The translations under genes were made by a program, and so were the position numbers. A DNA stretch of 64,000 nucleotides from CAVRIA01 sp963721115 (lineage in GTDB: Bacteria; Desulfobacterota; Binatia; HRBIN30; CADEER01). The notes below the pieces were generated by a model, which did not search any database, was not told the origin of the DNA, and worked only from the letters and a program-made list of their open reading frames with translations. Below are positions 41,628 through 52,119 of the stretch, in pieces; positions within the stretch are counted from its first letter, which is position 1; every line of letters begins with the position of its first letter. Where the stretch lies: the NCBI GenBank assembly GCA_963721115.1, contig CAVRIA010000006.1, positions 558,001-622,000 of the forward strand, written 5' to 3'.

Positions 41628-42776
41628 GTGATCAAGCAGATGTTGCTTGCGCCGGGGCCGACACCGGTCCCCGCGCGAGTGCGCCTCGCCATGGCGCATC
41701 CGATCGCCCACCACCGCACCCCTCAGTTCAGTGCACTGTTCCACGAGGTACGCGGGGAGCTACAGGCTCTGTTTCAGACCGAGCAGGACGTCCTGATGCT
41801 CGCGGCCTCCGGCACCGGCGCCATGGAAGCCGCGATCGCCAACTGCTTCTCGCCCGGGGACGAGGTGCTCGTCGTCAACGGCGGCAAGTTCGGCGAGCGC
41901 TGGCTGAAGCTCTCCGACGCCTTCGGTGTGACGCCGATCGAGATCTGCGTCGAGTGGGGCAAGGCCGTGCGCCCGGAGCAGATCGAGGCGGCGTTGCGCG
42001 AGCACCCGAACGCGCGCGGCGTCCTCGTTCAAGGGAGCGAGACGTCGACCACCGCCGTCCATCCCATCGAGCAGATCGCCGCCCTCACCCGTGTCCGCGA
42101 CGTGCTCCTCGTCGTGGACGGCATCACGGCTGTCGGCGTGTACGATCTTCCCATGGACGAGTGGGGCATCGACGTCATGATCACGGGCTCGCAGAAGGCG
42201 CTCATGTTACCCCCCGGACTGGCCTTCATCGCCCTCAGCGAACGCGCCTGGGCGCGGGTCGAGAAGACGTGTCAACGCCGCTACTACTTCGACCTGCCGC
42301 GCGAGCGCAGCAATCAGGCCAAGGACACGACGGCGTACACACCGGCGATCTCGTTGATCGTCGGACTGCGCGAGGCGTTGGCGATGATTCGCGAAGAGGG
42401 ACTGCCCAACGTCTTCGCGAGGCACGAGCTGCTGGCGCGGGCGACGCGGGCGGCGGCGGGTGCTCTCGGACTGGGACTGGTCGCGCCGCAGAATCCGAGC
42501 CCGGCCGTCACGGGCGTCTTCGTCCCCGAGGACATCGACGGCGGCAAGCTCGTCGCGTATCTGCGCGACAAAATGGGCGTGACATTTGCCGGCGGACAGG
42601 ACCAGCTGAAGGGACGGATCGTTCGCATCGCGCACCTCGGTTACATGGGCTGGTTCGATACCATCACGGCGATCGCTGCCCTCGAGATGGCGCTGCGCCA
42701 TTTCGGTCACGCGGTGGAGCTCGGGCGTGGCGTTGGTGCCGCCGAGAGCGAGCTGATGGTTGCGCTGCCGGGCTGA
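41628..42776 (+). CDS. Class V aminotransferase (alanine-glyoxylate/serine-pyruvate type)
   Basis: A 382-aa PLP enzyme. The start is GTG 41628 (after AGG), because homologues begin at 'KQMLLAPGPTPVPARV'. The frame is also open upstream to ATG 41559, but that part is riboswitch and terminator. Motifs: SGTGAMEAAIANCFSPGDEV, VDGITAVGVYDLP and the PLP Lys in GSQKALMLPPG. It lies 11 bases before serA, suggesting it supplies the phosphoserine aminotransferase step (normally SerC) or interconverts serine and glyoxylate. Confidence 0.88.
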   Translation: MIKQMLLAPGPTPVPARVRLAMAHPIAHHRTPQFSALFHEVRGELQALFQTEQDVLMLAASGTGAMEAAIANCFSPGDEVLVVNGGKFGERWLKLSDAFGVTPIEICVEWGKAVRPEQIEAALREHPNARGVLVQGSETSTTAVHPIEQIAALTRVRDVLLVVDGITAVGVYDLPMDEWGIDVMITGSQKALMLPPGLAFIALSERAWARVEKTCQRRYYFDLPRERSNQAKDTTAYTPAISLIVGLREALAMIREEGLPNVFARHELLARATRAAAGALGLGLVAPQNPSPAVTGVFVPEDIDGGKLVAYLRDKMGVTFAGGQDQLKGRIVRIAHLGYMGWFDTITAIAALEMALRHFGHAVELGRGVGAAESELMVALPG

Positions 42777-42787
42777 TCCGGGACGAT

Positions 42788-44389
42788 ATGGTGATGCGCG
42801 TTTCCGTGACGGACAAGCTGGCGCCGCAGGGCATGGAGGTTCTTCGCCAGGCCTCCCGGACGATGGACTTGGAGGTCGACGAGTGCGTCGGGCTGAGCCC
42901 GGAAGACCTCCGTGAGCACATCCGCGACTCCGATGCCCTCATCATCCGCAGCTCGACCACGGTGACCGCCGAACTCATCGCGGTCGCGGAACGCCTGCGC
43001 GTCATCGGTCGCGCCGGCATCGGCGTCGACAACATCGACGTTGTTGCGGCGACGCGGCGCGGCATCGTGGTGATGAATACCCCCGGGGGCAACAACATCA
43101 CCACCGCCGAGCACGCGGTGAGCATGATGCTGGCTCTGGCGCGCTCCATTCCGCAGGCCACGGCGTCGATGAAGGCGGGCAAGTGGGAAAAGTCGCGCTT
43201 CATCGGCACCGAGATCTTCAGCAAGGTTCTCGGCGTGATCGGCCTGGGCAACATCGGCCGGCTGGTCGCCGAGCGCGCCCAGGGCTTGGGCATGCGGGTG
43301 ATCGCCTACGATCCATTTCTGACCAAGGAGAAGGCCAAGGAACTCGACGTGGAGCTGGTCGACCTCGACACGATCTACGCGCGTTCGGACTTCGTCTCGA
43401 TCCACACGCCGCTCATCAAGGAGACTCGGGGGCTCATCGACGCGGTGGCGCTGGCCAAGATGAAGCCGACCGCTCGGCTGATCAACTGTGCGCGCGGCGG
43501 AATCGTCGACGAAGGAGCCCTCGCCGATGCCTTACGCGCCGGTCGCCTGGCGGGCGCGGCCCTGGACGTGTTCGAACGCGAACCTCCCCCCACGGACCAT
43601 CCGCTGCTGCAGCTCGATCGGGTCATTTGCACGCCCCATCTCGGCGCCGCCACGGACGAGGCGCAGGTGAACGTCGCGGTGGCGATCGCGGAGCAGGTCG
43701 TCGCCTTCCTGGCCGTCAACGAGATCCGCAATGCGGTCAACTTCCCTTCGGTCAGCGCCGAGTTGCGCGAGTTCCTCGGCCCTTACGTTCTGCTCGGCGA
43801 GAAGCTCGGCAGCTTGCAGTCGCAGCTGCTCCGGGAGGCTCCTCTCGAGCTGCGAATCGAGTACGCGGGGGATCTGGCGGGCGAGAATCTGCAACCGATC
43901 ACGCTGGCCGTGCTGCGCGGGCTGCTCGACCGCCTGATGGAATCGAGCGTGGTGAATTACGTCAACGCGCCCGAGATCGCTCGTGAACGGGGCCTCAAGG
44001 TCGTCGAATCGAAGACTACGCAGCCGAAGGGATACCTCAACCTGATCACCGTATCGGTCAAGACTGCAGGTGGTGGCAGCGTCGTTGCGGGCACCGTCTT
44101 TGGCCGAGACGTCGTTCGCCTGGTCCGCATCAACGACTTCTATCTGGAGGCCGTGCCGGAAGGTTACATCTTGATGCTCCACAACCGCGACGTTCCGGGC
44201 GTGGTGGGTGCCGTTGGGATGTTGCTCGGCGAGGGCAAGATCAACATCGCCGGCCTTCAGCTCGGGCGCGAACGCGTGGGCGGCATGGCGATCTCTCTGG
44301 TCCACGTCGACGAACGCATTCCGCCAGCAGTGATGGAACGTCTCCGCCTCCTGCCAGACATCGTGTCGGCGGAGCAACTCGAGCTGTAA
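42788..44389 (+). CDS. serA: D-3-phosphoglycerate dehydrogenase
   Basis: A 533-aa NAD enzyme that starts serine synthesis. Motifs: RAGIGVDNIDV, GVIGLGNIGRLVAERAQG (NAD site), 'NCARGGIVDEGALADAL' (Arg/Glu), TPHLGAATDEAQ (His). A long intervening ASB domain follows (about 320-450). The ACT regulatory domain has HNRDVPGVVGAVGMLL at the C-terminus, for serine feedback. ATG 42788 or 42794 may be the start. Coupled to the aminotransferase upstream. Confidence 0.96.
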   Translation: MVMRVSVTDKLAPQGMEVLRQASRTMDLEVDECVGLSPEDLREHIRDSDALIIRSSTTVTAELIAVAERLRVIGRAGIGVDNIDVVAATRRGIVVMNTPGGNNITTAEHAVSMMLALARSIPQATASMKAGKWEKSRFIGTEIFSKVLGVIGLGNIGRLVAERAQGLGMRVIAYDPFLTKEKAKELDVELVDLDTIYARSDFVSIHTPLIKETRGLIDAVALAKMKPTARLINCARGGIVDEGALADALRAGRLAGAALDVFEREPPPTDHPLLQLDRVICTPHLGAATDEAQVNVAVAIAEQVVAFLAVNEIRNAVNFPSVSAELREFLGPYVLLGEKLGSLQSQLLREAPLELRIEYAGDLAGENLQPITLAVLRGLLDRLMESSVVNYVNAPEIARERGLKVVESKTTQPKGYLNLITVSVKTAGGGSVVAGTVFGRDVVRLVRINDFYLEAVPEGYILMLHNRDVPGVVGAVGMLLGEGKINIAGLQLGRERVGGMAISLVHVDERIPPAVMERLRLLPDIVSAEQLEL

Positions 44390-44433
44390 TCATGGCGGGG
44401 GCTCGGAAGTCGGGCTCGAGAGCGGGTGAATAG

Positions 44434-45729
44434 ATGCCAGCCGTAGTGGTGGTGGGTGCCCAGTGGGGCGACGAAGGGAAAGGCAAGGTCGTCGACATCC
44501 TGGCCGAGCACGCTGACGTGGTGGTTCGCTACCAGGGCGGAAACAACGCGGGCCACACGCTGGTCGTCGACGACGAGAAGACGGTCCTGCACCTCGTGCC
44601 TTCGGGCGTGCTTCACCCCGGTAAGATCTGTGTCATCGGAAACGGTGTCGTGGTGGACCCCGCCGCCCTGTTGACGGAGATCGACAGCCTCCAGCAAGCG
44701 GGGCGGTTGCAGGATCCGAGTGTGCTCAAGATCAGCGATCGGGCGCACTTGATCATGCCCTACCACCGAGCCATCGACCGGGCCCGGGAACGGTTGCGAG
44801 GCGAGGGCCGGATCGGAACCACCGGTCGGGGCATCGGCCCCACGTACGAAGACAAGATGGCGCGGATCGGTATCCGTTTTGCCGAGTTCCTCGACGAGCG
44901 GATGTTTGCCCAAGCGCTGCGTGCGACGATCGAGGAGAAGAACGCCTACCTCCGGACGATCCTGAAGGAGAAGGCGCTGGACTACGAAGCGATCCTCGCC
45001 GAGTACGAAGGCATGCGCGAACGCCTGGCCCCGATGGTCATCGATGCCAGCCTATATCTCGACCGTGCGCTCGCGGCCGGTCGTCGCGTCCTGTTCGAGG
45101 GAGGGCAGGGTACGATGCTCGACGTCGATCACGGTACCTATCCCTACGTCACCTCGTCGAACACCGTAGCGGGAGCGGTGTGCACGGGCGCCGGCATCGC
45201 TCCCAACCGTATCACCGCGGTCGTGGGAATCACCAAGGCTTACTCGACCCGCGTCGGCAGCGGCCCGTTTCCGACCGAATTGCTCGACGATCTCGGGCGC
45301 AAGCTGCAACAGGACGGCGGCGAATTCGGCGCGACCACGGGCCGGCCGCGCCGCTGCGGTTGGTTCGATGCGGTCGTCGCCCGCCAGGCAGTGCGCTTGA
45401 ACGGTCTCACCGGGCTTGCCATCACCAAGCTCGACGTGTTGACCGGTCTGAAGAAGATCCGCGTCTGTGTCGCCTACGAGTTCGGGGGCAAACGCATCGA
45501 GGAGTTTCCCGCCAGCGCGAACGTGCTCCAGAACGCCAGGCCGATCTACGAGGACCTTCCGGGGTGGGACGAGCCGCTCTGCCGCGCGCGCACCTTGGAC
45601 GATCTCCCTCCCAACGCGCTTCGGTACGTGCGCTATCTGGAGGATCTCACCGGCACTCCCAGCTTGATGGTCTCGGTCGGCGCGCGCCGTCAGGAGACGA
45701 TCATGCTGGGCAACGCCTTTGCCCGCTGA
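44434..45729 (+). CDS. purA: Adenylosuccinate synthetase
   Basis: A 431-aa GTP-dependent enzyme that makes adenylosuccinate from IMP and Asp. Motifs: VVGAQWGDEGKGKVVDILA at the start, GGNNAGHTLVV, GTTGRGIGPTYEDK, LFEGGQGTMLDVDHGTYP, GVVGITKAYSTRVG-like and the C-terminal VSVGARRQETI. It begins 44 bases after serA, so it is likely in the ZTP-controlled transcript. A purine gene fits that signal. Confidence 0.97.
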   Translation: MPAVVVVGAQWGDEGKGKVVDILAEHADVVVRYQGGNNAGHTLVVDDEKTVLHLVPSGVLHPGKICVIGNGVVVDPAALLTEIDSLQQAGRLQDPSVLKISDRAHLIMPYHRAIDRARERLRGEGRIGTTGRGIGPTYEDKMARIGIRFAEFLDERMFAQALRATIEEKNAYLRTILKEKALDYEAILAEYEGMRERLAPMVIDASLYLDRALAAGRRVLFEGGQGTMLDVDHGTYPYVTSSNTVAGAVCTGAGIAPNRITAVVGITKAYSTRVGSGPFPTELLDDLGRKLQQDGGEFGATTGRPRRCGWFDAVVARQAVRLNGLTGLAITKLDVLTGLKKIRVCVAYEFGGKRIEEFPASANVLQNARPIYEDLPGWDEPLCRARTLDDLPPNALRYVRYLEDLTGTPSLMVSVGARRQETIMLGNAFAR

Positions 45730-45754
45730 TGTCCGGCTGCGAGGCGGCGCGGAG

Positions 45755-46714
45755 TCAGTCTGCGGTCGTGTTCGCCTCACCGCCAACGGGGGCTTCTCCC
45801 GCGCGCCGCAACGCCACGAAGAACGGGCTGCCGACCAATCCGCCGGCGAGCACGACCGCACTGGTGAGGAGACCGAGAGCAATCGCCTGTTCCGGGTCGG
45901 CACCGACGAGCGGCAGGAAGTACCAGAACCCCGCCTCGCGTACTCCAATCCCGCTGAAGCTGATCGGCAGCATGCTGGCGAGATTGACGATGGGAACGAA
46001 GATCAGAAAGAACGACCATGGCAGGTGCAGGCCGAGTGACCAGGCGACCACGATTTGAGACGCGATCTGCGTCAAATGGAAGCAGCCGGCCAGGAGAAAC
46101 GACAGGCCGAGCAGGGCGTGGTCTTTCCAGTACGGATCGAGGTCGCGTTCCACGAAGACGCGAACTCGATGTCCGACGGGCAGCCAGCGGACCGCAAAGA
46201 GCGAGCCGCGAAACCACGCGAACACCGTCAACGGCGGAATCAGCCACGCACCCCAATAGATGATTCGCGGCAGGGGATACTCCGGCAGAAGCAGCACTGC
46301 CAGCGCGGCGATCCAGACGAGCGCGATCATGCCGGTCAGCCGGTGTGCCACGACGCTGGTGAAGGCCAAGATTCGGCGTTTGCCGCGGGCGAGGAACAGG
46401 GCGCGGCCGATGTCTCCGGCAACCGTGCTCGGACCGAACAGGTTGAGGAACATGCCGCTGAAGAAGTATGCCAAGAAACGCCCCATGGGCTCCGTGAACC
46501 CGAGAGGGCGGGCCAGAAGTCCCCAGCGTGCGGCGCTCAACGCCGCGCCCCCTACGTAGACCCCCAGCGCGACGAGGAGCCAGCCCGGATGTGCTGTGGC
46601 GAGTGCATGCCCGAGCTCCTCGAGGTTCGTGCCGAAGATCAGAACAGCGAGCAGGATGGCGCTGAGCGCCGCCTTGAACCAGCGCGAAGATAAGAAGCTG
46701 CGCAAGTGGGGCAT
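45755..46714 (-). CDS. YbhN/LPG-synthase-like flippase-domain membrane protein
   Basis: A 319-aa membrane protein with about eight helices. It has the lysylphosphatidylglycerol-synthase TM/UPF0104 features: ATAHPGWLLVALGVYV at the start of the core, 'FFSGMFLNLFGPSTVAGDIG' and 'LPISFSGIGVREAGFWYFL'. ATG 46714 is chosen; a frame further upstream overlaps ggt. Lipid or lipid-linked sugar transport is inferred for the family. It follows ggt after 2 bases. Confidence 0.82.
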   Translation of the reverse strand: MPHLRSFLSSRWFKAALSAILLAVLIFGTNLEELGHALATAHPGWLLVALGVYVGGAALSAARWGLLARPLGFTEPMGRFLAYFFSGMFLNLFGPSTVAGDIGRALFLARGKRRILAFTSVVAHRLTGMIALVWIAALAVLLLPEYPLPRIIYWGAWLIPPLTVFAWFRGSLFAVRWLPVGHRVRVFVERDLDPYWKDHALLGLSFLLAGCFHLTQIASQIVVAWSLGLHLPWSFFLIFVPIVNLASMLPISFSGIGVREAGFWYFLPLVGADPEQAIALGLLTSAVVLAGGLVGSPFFVALRRAGEAPVGGEANTTAD

Positions 46715-46716
46715 GG

Positions 46717-48384
<1,668 letters not shown>

Positions 48385-48467
48385 GGTGGACGCTTGTAGT
48401 TTGGCCGCCGTCTGGGGGCAAGGCGATCGGTTCTTGGCACCGTGCGGGCTTGTGGTAGGGTATTTCG

Positions 48468-49694
48468 ATGGCGAGTGCCGCGCGAAAGCCTGTGCTGGGG
48501 GAGGCGTTCGGGGAGAAGACCTTCTACCTGGACGAGTTTCGCGCTCATACCCTGTGCTTCGCTGTCGCGCTCGCGGACTGCGAACGACCCGGGGGATTCG
48601 AGGTGCTGGGGCGAGTCGCGGGGGAGTTGATCGCCAACGACAGCCGCGTGATCATCCTCCTCGGCGCCCCGGCGGGGCTGCCGGAGGCCGCGACGCGCCT
48701 GCAGCGCGTTCGCAGGCGCCTGCAGCGCTTTTTGTTGAACGACGAGACGATCCACTACTTCCCTGCCGCCGGTGGACGACGCCGCGCTGGCGACTGCTTC
48801 ATCGACCTCAGCCCGACCGCGGTGAAGAACGGCTCCGAGGCGCTTCTGCAGACGGTCTGGCAGGTCCTGCGCAAGCAGCCTGTGATCGTCGGCATGGTGG
48901 ACGCGGCCGCACTATTGGCTAGCGCGCAGTCCCTCGCGGGCCGTCTGCGGGTTCACAAACTGGTCATCATCGAGCCCGCCGGTGGCGTCTCCTCGACGAC
49001 GGCAGGGAATCTCTCCTTCATGGACGATGCGATGCTCACCGCCGTTCTGCGCGCCGGTCAGGCAGAATGGGCGGGGCTGGCGGGGCGTAGAATCACGCTC
49101 GAAGCCATTCAGTCAGCGCTGCGACAGGGAGTGAAGGCGGTCAACGTCTGCGCGCTCGACGGCTTGGCGCGCGAGCTTTACACCTACGAAGGATCGGGAA
49201 CGCTCTTCACTCTCGAGGACTACTGTCGCATCGAGCGACTAGGCATCGACGACTTCGAGGAAATCGAGCGGTTGATCGCCCGCGGCCAGCGTGAAGGATA
49301 CCTCAAGCCGCGCGGTCCGGCCGAGACCGCGCGGATCATGTTGAACGGTTTCGGTGCGACTATCGGCGCCAACCATTTCGCCGGCGTGTGCGGGCTAGAG
49401 ACGGAACAGTACTCGCGTGACCGAGTCGGCGAGATCGTCGGTCTCTACACGATCACTCGCTTCAAGGGCGAGGGTGTGGGCGGGCGCCTGGTGGCGCGTG
49501 TTCTGGAAGAGGCGCGGTCCCTTCGACTGCGCTATGTATTCGCGTGCACATCGGAGCAACGTGCCCAGGCGTTCTTCGAACGAGAGGGATTTCGGGCAGT
49601 CGGGCCCGAGGATGTGCCGGCGGCCAAATGGAAGGGATACGACAAGGGCCGCCTTGCTCGCCTGAAAATCTACCGGTACGGGATCGCGGCATAG
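48468..49694 (+). CDS. N-acetylglutamate synthase-like protein (NAGK-like plus GNAT)
   Basis: A 408-aa protein. The first part (about 1-250) resembles an amino-acid kinase fold ('DFAVALADC'-like start, then VIIEPAGGVSSTTAGNLSF and ALRQGVKAVNVCALDGLA). The last part (about 270-405) is a GNAT domain ('YLKPRGPAETARIML', 'GEGVGGRLVARVLEEARSL', the acetyl-CoA loop). This is the ArgA architecture, the first arginine-pathway step; divergence makes the exact reaction uncertain. AGGG precedes ATG 48468. Confidence 0.82.
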   Translation: MASAARKPVLGEAFGEKTFYLDEFRAHTLCFAVALADCERPGGFEVLGRVAGELIANDSRVIILLGAPAGLPEAATRLQRVRRRLQRFLLNDETIHYFPAAGGRRRAGDCFIDLSPTAVKNGSEALLQTVWQVLRKQPVIVGMVDAAALLASAQSLAGRLRVHKLVIIEPAGGVSSTTAGNLSFMDDAMLTAVLRAGQAEWAGLAGRRITLEAIQSALRQGVKAVNVCALDGLARELYTYEGSGTLFTLEDYCRIERLGIDDFEEIERLIARGQREGYLKPRGPAETARIMLNGFGATIGANHFAGVCGLETEQYSRDRVGEIVGLYTITRFKGEGVGGRLVARVLEEARSLRLRYVFACTSEQRAQAFFEREGFRAVGPEDVPAAKWKGYDKGRLARLKIYRYGIAA

Positions 49695-49730
49695 GACAGC
49701 GACGGCCCCCGTGATTGAAGAGGAACGCGC

Positions 49731-50018
49731 ATGGCCCGGGCATCCAAGCTGATCGGTTCGTTCCTATTGGCCATCGGCCTGGCGGCCGTGGTCGTGTTCG
49801 CCACGTTCACCATCCGGGATGCGGACTTTAGAAAGGCCGCTCTCTATCACGAGCGCAACCCGGGCAACGCAATGTACGACATGCAATACTTCGTCGCGTT
49901 TACCAGGCATGTGTTTCTGATCGGCGGTAGTATCTGCGGTGGTTTTCTCGGTCTCAACGGGGCGACCTTGCTGCTGCTCGGTGTCGTGGCCGACCGGCAG
50001 AAGCGGAGTGCGGGCTGA
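49731..50018 (+). CDS. Small two-helix membrane protein
   Basis: A 95-aa protein with an N-terminal membrane helix (about 7-27) and a C-terminal one (about 60-85, then a basic tail), with a polar middle holding YHERNPGNAMYDMQYF. No family recognised. It lies 36 bases after the argA-like gene and 1 base before the epimerase. Confidence 0.7.
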   Translation: MARASKLIGSFLLAIGLAAVVVFATFTIRDADFRKAALYHERNPGNAMYDMQYFVAFTRHVFLIGGSICGGFLGLNGATLLLLGVVADRQKRSAG

Positions 50019-50019
50019 C

Positions 50020-50430
50020 ATGGTCACCGGGATCGACCACATCGGGATTCTGGTCGTCGACCTGGACGCGGCTCTGCGCTTTTATGTCGAGACGCTCGGG
50101 CTCGCGGCGGGACCGATCGAGACGCGAGAGGATCCGCCGATCCGCCGCGCCTGCATTCGAGTCGGGGAGACCGAGCTGGAGCTGATTGAGGCGCGCGACC
50201 CCGAGCACACCATGGTGCGTTTCCTGCCGCACCGTCACTCCGGCATCTACCACATCGGGCTGCGGGTCGCGGACGTGGACGCAGTCGCGGAGCAGCTGAG
50301 CGCACAGGGGCTACCGCTGATCGACGGCGTGAGGGAAGGGCCCGACATGCGCATCCAGTTTCTGCACCCCGACGCCGCCCAGGGAACCATGATCGAGTTG
50401 GTCGCCCGTAAGCCCCGCCGCACGCAGTGA
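50020..50430 (+). CDS. mce: Methylmalonyl-CoA epimerase-like VOC protein
   Basis: A 136-aa VOC-fold metalloprotein. Metal ligands in ITGIDHIGILV-like start (GIDHIGI, His7), an internal ELELIEA with Glu, HIGLRVADVD (His) and the C-terminal MIELVA (Glu). It interconverts R/S methylmalonyl-CoA in propionate metabolism; other VOC reactions cannot be excluded. No mutase gene is in the window. Translationally close to the preceding small membrane protein. Confidence 0.82.
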   Translation: MVTGIDHIGILVVDLDAALRFYVETLGLAAGPIETREDPPIRRACIRVGETELELIEARDPEHTMVRFLPHRHSGIYHIGLRVADVDAVAEQLSAQGLPLIDGVREGPDMRIQFLHPDAAQGTMIELVARKPRRTQ

Positions 50431-50471
50431 GCTCGGACTGCCTAGCTTTCCAAAGGCAGCGAATTGACCGG

Positions 50472-50500
50472 TTGACCTTCGCCTCATCTTCGCATATGGA
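50472..50500 (+). promoter_or_regulatory. Candidate promoter of the LexA-like gene
   Basis: TTGACC (50472-50477), a 17-base spacer, then TATGGA (50495-50500). Another TTGACC lies at 50464, so the box is duplicated as TTGACCGG-TTGACCTT. The start codon of the next gene is 20 bases after the -10, with GGGAGG between. Confidence 0.4.
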
Positions 50501-50519
50501 TGGCGAAAGGGAGGCGAAA

Positions 50520-51308
50520 ATGGATCTCAGCACTGAGTCTTGGGAGCCCGAGGGGACGATGCGGATCGCACTCCTCGGTGAGGTCGCCGCCGGACAACCG
50601 CTGGAGGTATTCTCTGTCGAGGAGAGTCTGGACGTTCCCGAATCCCTTTGGAACGGGAGAAAGGTGTTCGCTCTCCGGGTGCGCGGGCAGTCGATGGTCG
50701 ATGCGGGGATCCGGGACGGCGATTATCTGATCGTCGAGCCGTGCGAGACAGCGGACAACGGCAGGACGGTGGTGGCCGAGGTCGACGGCCGCGTCACCGT
50801 GAAGAAGCTCTTTCGGACCGCGGACGGACAGGTACGCCTGCAACCCGCCAATCCCGAGATGCTGCCCTTCGTCGTCGAGGGGGAGAGGGTCAGGGTGCGC
50901 GGGGCGGTCGTCGGCGTCCTGCGCAAGTACGGGTTCGGCGCCACGCGCGACGGCTCCGCCGGGAAGGCCGAGCGAGCATCGGTACGGGTGCCGACATCAT
51001 CGGCGAGGCCGCGGCAAGGCGCTGCAGGGGACGAGGGCACGTTGGATCTGGCGATCAATGCCATCGACTCGCGTCTGGAGCGATGGAAAGCGCTGATCAA
51101 CGATCCGCGCGGCGGTCTCGGCGCGAGCGGGCGCGGCCAGATCGTGGCCCTGTGCCGGGACTTGCAGGCGCTGCGCGACTGGTGTGCGAGAACGACCAAG
51201 CCCGGCCTGCGCCGGGCTCTGATTGCGGACGCCAACCGTCTCATGCAGCGCATGCAGCGTCTTCTCACGTCGCTCGGAATCGAGCTGCCTGACCTGACCC
51301 TCCACTGA
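50520..51308 (+). CDS. LexA/S24-like protease-domain protein without HTH
   Basis: A 262-aa protein. The S24 domain covers about residues 15-130. It has the self-cleavage Ala-Gly (EVAAGQPLE), a Ser in VRGQSMVDAGIRDGDYLIVE and a Lys in GRVTVKKLF. No DNA-binding N-terminus exists, because the ATG at 50520 has a perfect GGGAGG site and the domain starts at once. The C-terminal half (about 160-262) is helical and unlike LexA. It may be a UmuD-like or RecA-triggered switch; that is inference. Confidence 0.8.
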   Translation: MDLSTESWEPEGTMRIALLGEVAAGQPLEVFSVEESLDVPESLWNGRKVFALRVRGQSMVDAGIRDGDYLIVEPCETADNGRTVVAEVDGRVTVKKLFRTADGQVRLQPANPEMLPFVVEGERVRVRGAVVGVLRKYGFGATRDGSAGKAERASVRVPTSSARPRQGAAGDEGTLDLAINAIDSRLERWKALINDPRGGLGASGRGQIVALCRDLQALRDWCARTTKPGLRRALIADANRLMQRMQRLLTSLGIELPDLTLH

Positions 51309-51355
51309 CGGCGGGCTTGCTCCACCTGCCACCGCGCCGGTAGGAAGGACGGTAC

Positions 51356-52105
51356 ATGGGGAAGCTGGAGGACAAGTTCGCCCTCGTGACCGGCGGTTCG
51401 CGCGGTATCGGTCGTGGCATCGCCATCGAGCTCGCCCGGGAAGGGACGCACGTTGCGGTGAACTACCGTCGCGACGAAGCGGCGGCCCGTGCGACGGTGG
51501 AGGAGATCGAGCGTTTGGGTCGGCGAGCGTTCGCCGTTCAGGCCGACGTTGCCGAATGGCCGGCTGTGTCGTCGATGGTGGCGGAGGTGCTCGATCGCTT
51601 CGGACGGCTCGACGTCGTGGTGGCCAATTCCGGCGTCGCCTCGCGGGCGCAGGCGGTATGGGATGTCGATGTCGACCATTGGCACCGCGTGATCGCGGTC
51701 GACCTGCACGGTGCCTTCTACACGTGCAAGGCCTCGGCGAAGCACCTGGTCGATCGCGGTTCGGGAGTGATCGTTCTGATCTCGTCGGTCGGGGCTGACA
51801 TGTGTGGCCCGTACGGGTCCCCGTACTTCGTCGCCAAGGCGGGGGTTAATGCGCTCACCAAGGCTCTCGCCAAGGAGTGCGCCCCGGCCGGCGTTCGAGT
51901 CAATTGCGTCGCACCCGGATTGATCCGGACGGACATGGGAGACCGGCTCATGGAGTTCCATGGAGACGCGTTGGTCAGCTCGATTCCCTTGGGTCACGCC
52001 GGTCAACCGGAGGACATCGGTCGGGCCGTGGTCTATCTGGCGAGCGATGACGCTCGCTTCATCACGGGTAAAATTCTGCGCGTCGACGGCGGCGCGTGGA
52101 TGTGA
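51356..52105 (+). CDS. Short-chain dehydrogenase (FabG-like)
   Basis: A 249-aa NADP-type SDR: VTGGSRGIGRGIAIELA at the start, ADVAEWPAV, and the usual NNAG replaced by VANSG. A Ser is followed by the catalytic YFVAK, and the tail is ILRVDGGAW. Many 3-oxoacyl-ACP/-CoA or polyol reductases look like this; the substrate is open. It is followed by yjbQ after 14 bases. Confidence 0.9.
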   Translation: MGKLEDKFALVTGGSRGIGRGIAIELAREGTHVAVNYRRDEAAARATVEEIERLGRRAFAVQADVAEWPAVSSMVAEVLDRFGRLDVVVANSGVASRAQAVWDVDVDHWHRVIAVDLHGAFYTCKASAKHLVDRGSGVIVLISSVGADMCGPYGSPYFVAKAGVNALTKALAKECAPAGVRVNCVAPGLIRTDMGDRLMEFHGDALVSSIPLGHAGQPEDIGRAVVYLASDDARFITGKILRVDGGAWM

Positions 52106-52119
52106 CGGGAAGGTTTGAG

